Positions 51,788-59,695 of a stretch of DNA of 64,000 nt are shown here, piece by piece. Source of the DNA: Paraburkholderia sp. DHOC27 (GTDB lineage: Bacteria > Pseudomonadota > Gammaproteobacteria > Burkholderiales > Burkholderiaceae); contig NZ_QVQV01000001.1 in the NCBI RefSeq assembly GCF_003429005.1, forward strand, positions 1,047,864 through 1,111,863. Reading direction: 5' to 3'. Below the pieces are notes generated by a model. It was not told the DNA's origin. It saw nothing but the letters and a program-made list of their open reading frames with translations, and made no database searches. Numbering within the stretch: the first letter of the stretch is position 1; each line of letters starts with the position of its first letter. The translations under genes and the position numbers were made by a program.

Positions 51788-52660
51788 TCAGTGGCTATGC
51801 GCGTTCAGTTGCTTGACCAGCACGTCGCCAAACTCCGGAGCCGACATCGGCTGTTGACCCGTAATCAGTTCGCGGTCGACCACGACGTTGCTGTGCCAGT
51901 TCGCCACGCTTTCGACATGGGCGCCGGCTTCAGCCAGTGCGTTCACCGGATAGAACTGCACGTAGCCGCCCAGACCTGCAGGACCTTCGAGTTGCTCTTC
52001 TTCACCCGTGGAGAAGACCGTCAGGTGATAACCCGCATACGGCCAGCCAGCTGCCAGTGAGTTGGCCTTGCCGTCGTTGGCGATCATCGACGAGATGAAG
52101 GCGTCCGGATTCGACAGCGTCGACAGCAGCACGATCGGGCCGTGGCAGATGATGCCGGTGGGGCGACCGGTTTCATGGAAGCTGACGAGGATCTTGCCGA
52201 GGTTGGGGTCTTTCAGCAGATCGACCATCGGTGCATGGCCGCCCGGAATGAACAGGCCCACATAGCCGCTGGTGCCACCGGCGACGACCGATGCCAGGGT
52301 CTTCGGATGCTTCAGTTGCTCGATGCCTTGTGCGTACTTCAGCGCATCGGCACGCGCAGCGTCATCGCCACCGAAGAACATCTTGTTGTTCGAATTGGCA
52401 TCCATGACCGGCATGTCGCCCTTCGGGTTGGCGATGACGGGCTCGTAACCTGCTTCGATCAGCTTGCGGTAGGGAACGACAAACTCGTTCAGATAGTAGC
52501 CTGTCGAGTAGGTCTTGCCGTCCTTCAGATCGAGTTGATGAGCGCTCGACATGACGACCAGCACCTTGCCACGCGACGGTGCAGCCGACGCGGAAAGCGG
52601 AACTGCGAACGTGGCGGCCAGCGCGAGAGCAGTGGCGGCGATTTTCGTGAAAATGCTCAT
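51788..52660 (-). CDS. DJ-1/PfpI protein with signal peptide, exported copy
   Basis: A 290-residue paralog of the DJ-1 protein at 38345. The catalytic body is collinear without gaps up to the nucleophile, with Cys172 (GIICHGPI). The difference is an N-terminal signal peptide (MSIFTKIAATALALAATFAV through SASAAP), so this copy should act in the periplasm. Possible activities are those of Hsp31-like proteins (glyoxalase, deglycase or chaperone); untested. It follows the SDR copy 2 gene by 29 bp on the same strand. Confidence 0.88.
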   Translation of the reverse strand: MSIFTKIAATALALAATFAVPLSASAAPSRGKVLVVMSSAHQLDLKDGKTYSTGYYLNEFVVPYRKLIEAGYEPVIANPKGDMPVMDANSNNKMFFGGDDAARADALKYAQGIEQLKHPKTLASVVAGGTSGYVGLFIPGGHAPMVDLLKDPNLGKILVSFHETGRPTGIICHGPIVLLSTLSNPDAFISSMIANDGKANSLAAGWPYAGYHLTVFSTGEEEQLEGPAGLGGYVQFYPVNALAEAGAHVESVANWHSNVVVDRELITGQQPMSAPEFGDVLVKQLNAHSH

Positions 52661-52689
52661 GATGGTTCTCTTCAGGAATAGGTTAGGAA

Positions 52690-53505
52690 TCAGGCCTTGC
52701 TCGCCGTCAGGGCGTAGCGCGGGGCGGCCTTGGCATTGGCGAACTTCGGCGCGAGGGTACGGCGCGTGGCTTCCCAGCTCGTCCAGTGGTTGTCGTCGTG
52801 CAGCGTCGGAATCGTGACCAGTTCGCCTTGATCCAGGCCGGCCAGTGCCGCGTCGACCAGATCAGCGGCCGTCATCGTGCTGGCCGCTTCTTTCTGCTTG
52901 GCGTAGCCCGCGACGTCCCAGAACTCGGTGGCCGTTGCCGCCGGCAACACCGTCTGAATGCGCACGCCCTTGTCGGCGAGGTCGCGCTGGAGCGTGTGAC
53001 CGAAGCTCAGGACATACGATTTCGAGGCGCTGTAGACGCCGTTCAGCAGTTCAACGGCGATGCCGACTACCGAGCTGATGTTGATGATGGTGCCCGCGCC
53101 CTTGCTCGCGAACACCGGCGCGACCGCGTAGGTCAGGCGGGTGAGCGCGGTAATGTTCAGGCCAATCATCGCGTCCATTTCGTCGACGTTGTCGGCAAGC
53201 ACCGAGGCCACCGAGCCAACGCCCGCGTTGTTCACCAGCATGGTGATGCTCGCGTCGTCGCGCAGTACGCTTTCGACCTTGGAAAGTGCGGCACGGTCGT
53301 TGAGGTCGGCGGCGATGGTGCGTACCGAACGGCCCGATTCCGTGCTCAGGCGGGTAGCCAGCGCGTTGAGGCGATCAGCGTTGCGGGCCACGAGGATGAG
53401 GTCGTAGCCACGCTTGGCCAGGCGGTCGGCGTAGATGGCGCCGATGCCGGTGGATGCGCCAGTGATCAGCGCGGTTCCCTTCGTGGAAGGAGTAGAGGTT
53501 GTCAT
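52690..53505 (-). CDS. Short-chain dehydrogenase/reductase paired with DJ-1, copy 2
   Basis: A 271-residue classical SDR, close paralog of the one at 39252: ITGASTGIGAIYADRLAKRGYDL, NNAGVGSVASV, ISSVVG, YSASK, GELVTIPTLHDD. Start ATG 53505 is chosen from that alignment. A copy of the recurrent motif lies 77 bp upstream (53582), and a GlxA-type regulator is divergent from it. The pair SDR then DJ-1 is the same as at 38.3-40.0 kb. Confidence 0.89.
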   Translation of the reverse strand: MTTSTPSTKGTALITGASTGIGAIYADRLAKRGYDLILVARNADRLNALATRLSTESGRSVRTIAADLNDRAALSKVESVLRDDASITMLVNNAGVGSVASVLADNVDEMDAMIGLNITALTRLTYAVAPVFASKGAGTIINISSVVGIAVELLNGVYSASKSYVLSFGHTLQRDLADKGVRIQTVLPAATATEFWDVAGYAKQKEAASTMTAADLVDAALAGLDQGELVTIPTLHDDNHWTSWEATRRTLAPKFANAKAAPRYALTASKA

Positions 53506-53581
53506 GGTCAGTTCTCGTCGGAAAGAGTGCCCGACGGGGTGTCGGGGTTGACGGAATTCTGCCAATGGCGTCCTTCATCCT

Positions 53582-53609
53582 CAATGACGAAGATGCAATG
53601 ATTTATGCC
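53582..53609 (-). promoter_or_regulatory. Recurrent regulatory motif, copy upstream of SDR copy 2
   Basis: The stretch begins CAATGACGAAGATGCAATG and matches the left arm at 37163 at 19 of the first 20 positions. It sits between the SDR-DJ-1 operon and the divergent GlxA-type gene. Confidence 0.6.
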
Positions 53610-53763
53610 ATGCGGTGCGCGGCACAAAGGTGCGCGAAGCCCACTGAAGAGCCGCTTTTCGTTACCGGATGGGCGGGGGTGTGAAGGCGGAGTCTGGACT
53701 TGTGCTGCTGCGTCCGCTTTGCGATATATTCAGCTTATCGTGACAACATTATCCGGAGCGGTC

Positions 53764-54711
53764 ATGCACACGGTCGGGCTTCTGGTCTATCCCAACTTTC
53801 AATCTCTCGGGCTTGCAGTGGCAAGCGTCTTTGAGTACGCGAATATCATGCGCGGCGAGAAGGTTTATTCATTCTCTCTGGTTTCCGAAGAGGGCGGCCC
53901 TGTGATGACGTCGCAAGGTTTTTCCGTCAACACGGATCCGCTGCGGGACTCGACTTACGACACGCTCATCGTGGCCGGAGACAATGAGTGCCGTCTGCCT
54001 GCAGCCAGCTTGCTGGAGTTCGTGCGCGACGCGCCGAACCATAGCAGACGCGTTGCATCCATTTGCACCGGCGCGTTTGTCCTCGCTGCGGCGGGGCTGC
54101 TCGAAGGAAAGCGCGCAACGACGCACTGGTTCCATGCCGCAGACTTCAAGAAGCAGTACCCGAACGCGCGCCTCGACGAAGACCGGATCTTTGTCGTGGA
54201 CGGCCAGATCTGGACTTCGGCCGGTATGACCGCGGGAGTCGATCTCGCGCTCGCGATCGTCGAAAAGGATTTTGGCCTGGAGACGGCCCGTGCGGTTGCG
54301 CGCAAGCTGGTCCTGCATCAGCGGCGTGGCGGTGGTCAGTCGCAGTTTTCCACGTTGCTGGAGCTGAACGCAAAATCGGACCGCGTGCAGATGGCCCTGA
54401 CCTATGCCGCAGAAAATCTTGCCAGCGATCTTTCGGTCGAATCGCTGGCCGAGGTCGCGAGACTAAGCCCACGTCAATTTAGCCGGGTGTTTCGTGAGGA
54501 GACCGGCGAATCGCCCGCGAAGGCGATCGAGCATCTGCGGGTCGAGGCCGCGAGATTGATGATGGAAACGACGCTGCATCCCATCGAGGTCATCGCGCGC
54601 GAAACTGGCTTTGGTGACCGCGAACGGATGCGCCAGGCGTTCCTTCGCGCCTTCGGACAACCGCCCCAGGCCATGCAGCGCGCCTCGGGGGGAGTGACGA
54701 CAGCGGTGTGA
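53764..54711 (+). CDS. GlxA-type AraC regulator with DJ-1-like domain, nucleophile Cys retained
   Basis: A 315-residue regulator with DJ-1-like domain (HTVGLLVYPNFQSLGLAVASVFEYAN) and AraC domain (LSVESLAEVARLSPRQFSRVFREETGESP; PIEVIARETGFGDRERMRQAFLRAFGQPP). Cys101 in ICTGAF is present, unlike in the other two GlxA-type proteins of this window, so thiol-based sensing or residual activity is possible. ATG 53764 follows CGGAG. It is divergent from the SDR-DJ-1 operon, which it probably controls, and is close to the LysR-type motif at 53582. Confidence 0.89.
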   Translation: MHTVGLLVYPNFQSLGLAVASVFEYANIMRGEKVYSFSLVSEEGGPVMTSQGFSVNTDPLRDSTYDTLIVAGDNECRLPAASLLEFVRDAPNHSRRVASICTGAFVLAAAGLLEGKRATTHWFHAADFKKQYPNARLDEDRIFVVDGQIWTSAGMTAGVDLALAIVEKDFGLETARAVARKLVLHQRRGGGQSQFSTLLELNAKSDRVQMALTYAAENLASDLSVESLAEVARLSPRQFSRVFREETGESPAKAIEHLRVEAARLMMETTLHPIEVIARETGFGDRERMRQAFLRAFGQPPQAMQRASGGVTTAV

Positions 54712-54730
54712 AGTCGCGATCTGGTGAAGA

Positions 54731-55591
54731 TCAGGTGAAGAGTTTGACCACGGCTGTCATGTTCTCCTGACTATATCCACGCTCCATTGCCGTGCGGAAT
54801 ACGCTTCGTGCGGCCGCTATGGTCGGCGCGGAAGATTCAGATGAAGCCGTCTGCACGGTATAGCCGAAATCCTTTTCGATCAATTCGACAGGGAATTGCG
54901 GTGCGAAATTTTCGCTTAGCATCAGCGCGGTGAGACGCCCGGCCGCTGCGCTCCATACGGGTGTCGTGGCAACCACTTCAAGTACGCGCGCGACGTCGGC
55001 ATTCGAACGCTTTAGCATGCCGATCAATTCCGCGAGCACAGTGACCTGAGTGCCAAGCAGCGTATTCGTGGCGAGCTTGGCCAATGCACCGGACCCGAGC
55101 GGACCCACGTGATGGATCGCTGAACCCATCGTCTTCAACACCGCCTCCGTGCGCCCGAAAGTATCGGCGTCACCTCCGACAAGATAGGTGAGCTGCGCGG
55201 CTTCGGCCTGCGGCGTACTACCCGCCACCGGCGCTTCGAGCAACGAAATGGAGCGCTTCGCCATATGCTGTCCCAGCTCGCGAATCCATTCGGCGGTCAG
55301 TGTGGAGCTGTCGACCGCTATGGTATCTGCGGACATGCCTGCCAGCGCGCCCGTATCCGGGTCGAGCCAGACGTGTCGCGAGGCGTCGTTGTCACGCACC
55401 ATCGCTATGACGAAGTCGGCATCGGCAGCGGCTTCTTTGGGCGTCGGGGCGGAACGCGCACCTGCGTCGACCAGTGCTTGAACTGCCTGAGGGCTGCGGT
55501 TCCACACCGTTACCTGGTGGCCCGCTTTGATGAGATTGGCGGCCATGCGCGATCCCATCGCGCCCAGGCCTAACATCGAGATCTTTGCCAT
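54731..55591 (-). CDS. NAD(P)-dependent 3-hydroxyisobutyrate-dehydrogenase-family oxidoreductase
   Basis: A 286-residue beta-hydroxyacid dehydrogenase or imine-reductase-like protein. It has the Rossmann start ISMLGLGAMGSRMAANL, the loop EAPVAGSTPQAEAAQL, and the catalytic lysine in GSGALAKLATNTLLG. Substrate unknown; it is only distantly related to the one in module I. ATG 55591 begins the Rossmann fold and is preceded by AAGGAGGA. A copy of the recurrent motif lies 211 bp upstream (55802). The gene converges on the GlxA-type regulator with a 19-bp gap. Confidence 0.86.
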   Translation of the reverse strand: MAKISMLGLGAMGSRMAANLIKAGHQVTVWNRSPQAVQALVDAGARSAPTPKEAAADADFVIAMVRDNDASRHVWLDPDTGALAGMSADTIAVDSSTLTAEWIRELGQHMAKRSISLLEAPVAGSTPQAEAAQLTYLVGGDADTFGRTEAVLKTMGSAIHHVGPLGSGALAKLATNTLLGTQVTVLAELIGMLKRSNADVARVLEVVATTPVWSAAAGRLTALMLSENFAPQFPVELIEKDFGYTVQTASSESSAPTIAAARSVFRTAMERGYSQENMTAVVKLFT

Positions 55592-55801
55592 GAAGCTGTT
55601 CCTCCTTAAGGGGAGATTGGCCACGTTTGCCAGACGAGCAGGTATTTCGGCATGCTTATAAAAGCCGTGTATGCATCAAGGTGCGTACCGGATGCATGGC
55701 CGTACGCGGCCGAAGAGAATGAAGTATGGGCAGACTTTGCACTGTGCGACTGGATCGCACGTTCCCAAGGTGAGGATGTTGCCTCGCTGCTTTACCATTC
55801 G

Positions 55802-55829
55802 CAATGACATAGATGCGATGATTCAGGTC
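55802..55829 (-). promoter_or_regulatory. Recurrent regulatory motif, copy upstream of the hydroxyacid dehydrogenase
   Basis: It begins CAATGACATAGATGCGATG and continues GATTCAGG. It shares 15 of its first 20 positions with the left arm at 37163 and the tail GATTCAGG with the right arm near 37240. Confidence 0.5.
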
Positions 55830-55865
55830 ACGAAGTTAGCTGAGCACGACAACGTCTGCCCCTCG

Positions 55866-56717
55866 CTACGATTTCTGGCCAAACGTCCGTGCGATCGCAT
55901 TGCCCAGTTCGTCGACAACATGCGCTGACGGGCCGGCCGCAGCCGAAATCGTGAATTCGACGTCGGGCAGTGCAGGCAGGCCGGCATCCGGCGAGACCAC
56001 ACGCAAGCCCGGCACGACATGCGATTGCGCGATCGGTGTCACTGCAAAGCCCGCCTGCGCAGCAGCGCAAAGGCTGGTCGCATTGGATCCGACCAACACG
56101 ATGCGGTAATCGCGGCCGGCGCGGGCAAGCTCGGCCAGTGCAGCTTCACGATATGGGCACGGCTCCGGCAACACCGCCAGCGGAACCGGCATGCCGGGCG
56201 TGAGCGATGCCCATTCAGGGCCGACCCATACGAGCGGCTCTCGCCAAAGGAAACGCCCGGCGCTGGCATCGTAGCAGCGTCCACAAACCACCACATCGAG
56301 TTCGCGCTGATCCTGCGCGTGCAGCAATTCGGCCGTGATACCCACGCGGGCACTAAACTCGATACGAGGATAGCGCTCGCTGAAGTTTTGTATGACGTTC
56401 ATGAGCCTGACGTCGGCGAGGTCCTGTGAGAGCCCGATACGGATCGCGCCCTCGCTCGGCGCACGCGCAAGCACCGCCCGTGCATCATGATTGAGTTTGA
56501 GAATGGCGCGCGCGTAGCCCAACAGCAACTCACCGTCCGCGGTGAGCGTCACCGAGCGCGTGGTGCGCGCGAGCAGTTCGCGGCCCATCTGCTTCTCCAG
56601 ACGCCGTACATGCGCGCTCACTGCGGACTGCGTCAGGTTGAGGCGGGCCGCGGCGGCCGTGAATCCCCCTTCCGCGACGACCGCCACGAAAGAGCGCAAC
56701 AAAACGGTGTCGAACAT
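55866..56717 (-). CDS. LysR-family regulator divergent from azoreductase
   Basis: A 283-residue LysR regulator with HTH MFDTVLLRSFVAVVAEGGFTAAAARLNLTQSAVSAHVRRLEKQMGRELLARTTR and an effector domain (IRIGLSQDLADVRLMNVIQNF; ELDVVVCGRCYD). Cysteines in VVCGRCYD and EPCPY could respond to thiol stress or electrophiles. ATG 56717 starts the HTH, although the frame is open to 56819. The divergent region with the azoreductase contains the inverted repeat 56778-56796, so the azoreductase is its likely target. Confidence 0.9.
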   Translation of the reverse strand: MFDTVLLRSFVAVVAEGGFTAAAARLNLTQSAVSAHVRRLEKQMGRELLARTTRSVTLTADGELLLGYARAILKLNHDARAVLARAPSEGAIRIGLSQDLADVRLMNVIQNFSERYPRIEFSARVGITAELLHAQDQRELDVVVCGRCYDASAGRFLWREPLVWVGPEWASLTPGMPVPLAVLPEPCPYREAALAELARAGRDYRIVLVGSNATSLCAAAQAGFAVTPIAQSHVVPGLRVVSPDAGLPALPDVEFTISAAAGPSAHVVDELGNAIARTFGQKS

Positions 56718-56777
56718 CGAACGTTCCTCGTTCAATTCAGTGCGAAGCATGCTTAATTGAGCGATGATATGTTGTTT

Positions 56778-56796
56778 ATATTTCGATCGCAAATAT
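56778..56796. promoter_or_regulatory. LysR-type inverted repeat before the azoreductase
   Basis: ATATTT-CGATCGC-AAATAT, 6-bp perfect arms around 7 bp with the T-N11-A layout of LysR boxes, 40 bp before the azoreductase start. Confidence 0.5.
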
Positions 56797-56835
56797 GTTG
56801 AAATGACCACTCGGATCACACCCAGGAGTCATTTC

Positions 56836-57468
56836 ATGCCCACCCTGTTGCATATCGAAGCCTCTCCCCGTAAGCAGCGATCTGCGTCGCTCGATGTTGC
56901 GCGCGCGTATCTGGAGGCTTATCGCGAGGCCCACCCGGATCACCGGATCGACGTCCTCGACCTGTGGGCCGTCAAGCTGCCAGAGTTCGACGGCGACGCG
57001 CTCGACGCCAAATACGCGGACCTGAGCGGCGCCGCGCTCAGCCCGGCGCAGCAGCAGGCGTGGGCGGATATCCGGCACCTGGCGCAGCGCTTGCACGACG
57101 CGGACACGCTGCTGTTCTCCGTGCCGCTCTGGAATTTTTCCATTCCCTACCGGCTCAAGCATTTCATCGACGTCGTCTCGCAGCGGAACATCCTGTTCTC
57201 GTTCGACGAGCGAGGAAGTGCGGGATTGCTGAAGGGCAAGAAAGCGGTGGTCATTTACGCGCGAGGCCTCGACTATTCAATGGACTCGGGCACACCTGCC
57301 CACTCGTTTGACTTCCAGCGGCCCTATATCGAAGCGTGGTTGCGCTTTGTCGGCGTAACCGACGTCGAGTCCGTCGTCATCGAAAAAACACTCCTTGGTC
57401 CCGATGTCGATGAAGCCGCCCGACAAACGGCGCGCGCCCAGGCCGTGGCGCTGGCTCGCGCGGTTTAG
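56836..57468 (+). CDS. azoR: FMN-dependent NADH-azoreductase
   Basis: A 210-residue flavodoxin-like quinone/azo reductase of the AzoR (ArsH-independent) family. Marks are the FMN-binding start LLHIEASPRKQRSASLDVARAYLEAY, the block LLFSVPLWNFSIPYRLKHFIDVVSQRNILFSF, and VIYARGLDYS. It reduces quinones, nitroaromatics or azo dyes by two-electron transfer from NADH. AGGAG precedes ATG 56836. It is divergent from a LysR gene. Quinone reduction would fit a genome busy with hydroxyquinol chemistry, but a general stress role is equally likely. Confidence 0.92.
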   Translation: MPTLLHIEASPRKQRSASLDVARAYLEAYREAHPDHRIDVLDLWAVKLPEFDGDALDAKYADLSGAALSPAQQQAWADIRHLAQRLHDADTLLFSVPLWNFSIPYRLKHFIDVVSQRNILFSFDERGSAGLLKGKKAVVIYARGLDYSMDSGTPAHSFDFQRPYIEAWLRFVGVTDVESVVIEKTLLGPDVDEAARQTARAQAVALARAV

Positions 57469-57554
57469 CCAACGGCGCAAGCTTTATCGCGGATGGCCTC
57501 GAACCTGAAAACGAGCCGTGCGCTGATCTTTAGACTCAATGACAGGAGTGGGCA

Positions 57555-57875
57555 ATGCTCATCAAGCGACAAACGGAAACTGAGTGGATCGAGGCCGGCG
57601 TGCCTGGCGTGCAAAACGCGATTCTTTGGGGCACCAAACAAGGCGATGGTGGACACCTGACCCGCTTCGAGGCGAATGCGCGTGCGCCGAGGCATTCGCA
57701 TGTCGGCGCCTGGGAACAGATTTACGTTGTCCAGGGGCATCTCAAACTTGGCGGCATCGACATACGAACGGGGGACACGGTGTATTCACAGGGCGATGAT
57801 GAGCATGACGCCGTGGCGATTGAGGAGACCATCGTTCTCGTCACTCATCACGGTGGCACTCAACCTGGAGAGTAA
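57555..57875 (+). CDS. Small cupin-domain protein
   Basis: A 106-residue single-domain cupin. The beta-barrel motifs are ANARAPRHSHVGAWEQIYVVQGHLKLGG and GDTVYSQGDDEHDAVAIEETIVLVTHHGG. Histidines and glutamates in the first motif (HSH, then E) suggest a metal site. Such proteins serve as isomerases, dioxygenases or binding proteins; no function can be named. AGGAG precedes the ATG. It lies 86 bp after the azoreductase on the same strand and could be co-transcribed. Confidence 0.85.
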   Translation: MLIKRQTETEWIEAGVPGVQNAILWGTKQGDGGHLTRFEANARAPRHSHVGAWEQIYVVQGHLKLGGIDIRTGDTVYSQGDDEHDAVAIEETIVLVTHHGGTQPGE

Positions 57876-57907
57876 GTAAGGCATGCCAAGTAAATTAACA
57901 ACATGTC

Positions 57908-58612
57908 TCACGCTGGATGTGGCGATCCGCTCGTCGGCCCCTCGAACCGATACCCCGCGCCACGGACCGTAATGATCAACGGAGGCAGACCAAGCGCGGC
58001 GAGCTTCCTGCGTAACTTGCCGACGTGGACGTCGATCAGATTGGTCCCCGGATCGAAGTGGTGACCCCAGACCGATTCGAACATCTCGCAGCGGGTGAGC
58101 ACGCGTCCAGCGTGTTGCATCATGAATTCGAGCAGGCGACATTCCGTTGGCAATAGCGACTGCTTGCGCCCGGCGTGAACCAGCTTGCGCTTGATGAGGT
58201 CGAGTTCGACATGTTGCGTCCTCAGCAAGGCGCTGTCCCTCGTATGACGCGCCCGTTTTCGCAGGAGTACTTCGACGCGGGCCAGCATTTCTTCCGGCGA
58301 GAAAGGCGTGGCGAGATAGTCGTCGGCGCCCGCGCGCAGACCTTGTATGCGCTGGGCGGTGTCGGACGTGTTGCTGACCATGAGCACCGGAATCTGAATG
58401 CCCACACCGCGCAAGGTGGAGACGACCGCGGGCCCCGACACATCGGGCAGCGTCTGACCGAGCACCACGACGTCGTAGTCGTGATTGATGGCTCGCGTCA
58501 CGCCGGTTAGTCCCAGATGGGTCATGTCGACGCTGAATCCCGAGGAGGTGAGACTCGCGGTGATGACCTGTCCGAGGGCCGGTTCATCGTGAATATTCAG
58601 AACCCTTAGCAT
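57908..58612 (-). CDS. OmpR-type response regulator with degenerate receiver domain
   Basis: A 234-residue protein with receiver fold (about 1-115) and OmpR winged-helix DNA-binding domain (about 130-225; LLPTECRLLEFMMQHAGRVLTRCEMFESVWG; TNLIDVHVGKLRRKL; VRGAGYRFEG). The phospho-acceptor Asp is replaced by Gly52 (VVVLGQTLPDVSG), the conserved Lys of YLxKPF by Thr102 (YLATPF), and one residue of the acidic pair by His8 (NIHDEP). Phosphorylation by the usual route is therefore unlikely. No histidine kinase lies nearby. Start is uncertain: 58612 begins the fold; 58633 and a GTG at 58690 are alternatives. Confidence 0.87.
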   Translation of the reverse strand: MLRVLNIHDEPALGQVITASLTSSGFSVDMTHLGLTGVTRAINHDYDVVVLGQTLPDVSGPAVVSTLRGVGIQIPVLMVSNTSDTAQRIQGLRAGADDYLATPFSPEEMLARVEVLLRKRARHTRDSALLRTQHVELDLIKRKLVHAGRKQSLLPTECRLLEFMMQHAGRVLTRCEMFESVWGHHFDPGTNLIDVHVGKLRRKLAALGLPPLIITVRGAGYRFEGPTSGSPHPA

Positions 58613-58885
58613 TTTTTCTCGCGCGCTCTTCATGTGTAACAGTCGGGCGGCGACTTCGTCGTCAGGACGCGGGTTGTCCTGGGTCGCCACGGAATGGGGT
58701 GCCCTGCATGCAGCTTACCTGGGGGCAAACCCCGTTTGGCGCGGTTTATTCCGGGGTTTTCTGGATTTATTCGCGGGAGGGCGCGTGAAGCGTGTGTGGG
58801 TAAGGGTTCGACCGTCTGCGCGGTGTCGGTATCTGCGTGACGGGGTCAGGTGGGAGTGGCAGATTGCGTACTTATTGCGCCGTAC

Positions 58886-59242
58886 TCATTGCTGCGTGCC
58901 TTGCGGTCTGATCTGCAACTCGTTGCTCACGGACTGCACGCCGGGCACGCCGCGCGTCACGGCGATGGCTTGCTGAATCTGTGCCGCCGAATCTGCGTAC
59001 CCCGCCAACTGGACGACGCCTCGAAACGTCGCCACGCTGAGCGGCAACGATCGCAACGTCGGGTCCGCGACGAGTGCCTGCTTGACCCTGGCGGCGAGCG
59101 CAGCATCGTCGGTGGCGATGGGCCCCGTGGCATTCGCTGGCGTTGTCGTCGTTGATTTGCAGCCGTTGATGAACACGCACGCGGGGAACGCGAACGCGAT
59201 GACGATCAGCAAGCGGCATGTGATGGTTCGACCGTTTCGCAT
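58886..59242 (-). CDS. BON-domain lipoprotein
   Basis: A 118-residue protein with a lipoprotein signal peptide (lipobox INGC, Cys28) and a single BON domain (LAARVKQALVADPTLRSLPLSVATFRGVVQLAGYADSAAQIQQAIAVTRGVPGVQSVSNEL), like OsmY/phospholipid-binding envelope proteins. It is likely anchored in the outer or inner membrane facing the periplasm and linked to envelope stress. A TATAAT-containing block 96 bp upstream (59335-59366) is its probable promoter. Confidence 0.88.
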   Translation of the reverse strand: MRNGRTITCRLLIVIAFAFPACVFINGCKSTTTTPANATGPIATDDAALAARVKQALVADPTLRSLPLSVATFRGVVQLAGYADSAAQIQQAIAVTRGVPGVQSVSNELQIRPQGTQQ

Positions 59243-59334
59243 ATCGGTTTCCAGTTGTGCGGCCGCGTTAGTCCGTCAACGCTTGTTCGATCATGGATGG
59301 CAGCCGTTATGTGGGGCGCAGTTGACGGCACCGA

Positions 59335-59366
59335 CTGATTATAGAGCGCGTCTCGAACGAGGGTAT
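59335..59366 (-). promoter_or_regulatory. Conserved leftward promoter element upstream of the BON lipoprotein
   Basis: On the minus strand it holds TATAAT (59343-59338) inside a block matching 2485-2516 at 26 of 32 positions. It points toward the BON gene. Confidence 0.5.
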
Positions 59367-59398
59367 CTGCTGGTGAGACATGGCAGCGATCCAGGCGT

Positions 59399-59662
59399 TT
59401 GATCGCTGTATTGAAGAGCCATGTCGGGGACGCGGTCCACGTCGAAATTTGCGGTCGAACCGTGTTTCGCATCGACGCCGGCGGCAAGAATGCTTTCCTG
59501 GCGAGCTTGCCAACTCAGCAGGAACTGGATGCAGAGTTTGCCGCCGGACGGTTGACGATAAGGATCTGCGCGTTGTTATGCTTCATCGCGCTTCTATGCG
59601 GCCTGAGCTTTCGTTGGTTCAGTCGCAGGGCAATGAATCGGCCCATTCATCCTGTCGTATGA
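59399..59662 (+). CDS. Possible small membrane protein
   Basis: An 87-residue open frame with a soluble first half (VEICGRTVFRIDAGGKNAFLASLPTQQELDAEF) and one transmembrane helix (ICALLCFIALLCGLSF) followed by basic residues. It has only a TTG start and no obvious ribosome-binding site. Codon use is moderately coding-like. No family recognised; could be spurious. Confidence 0.35.
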   Translation: MIAVLKSHVGDAVHVEICGRTVFRIDAGGKNAFLASLPTQQELDAEFAAGRLTIRICALLCFIALLCGLSFRWFSRRAMNRPIHPVV

Positions 59663-59695
59663 AAACCTCAGCGGCACGCAACCTTAAACGAATAC

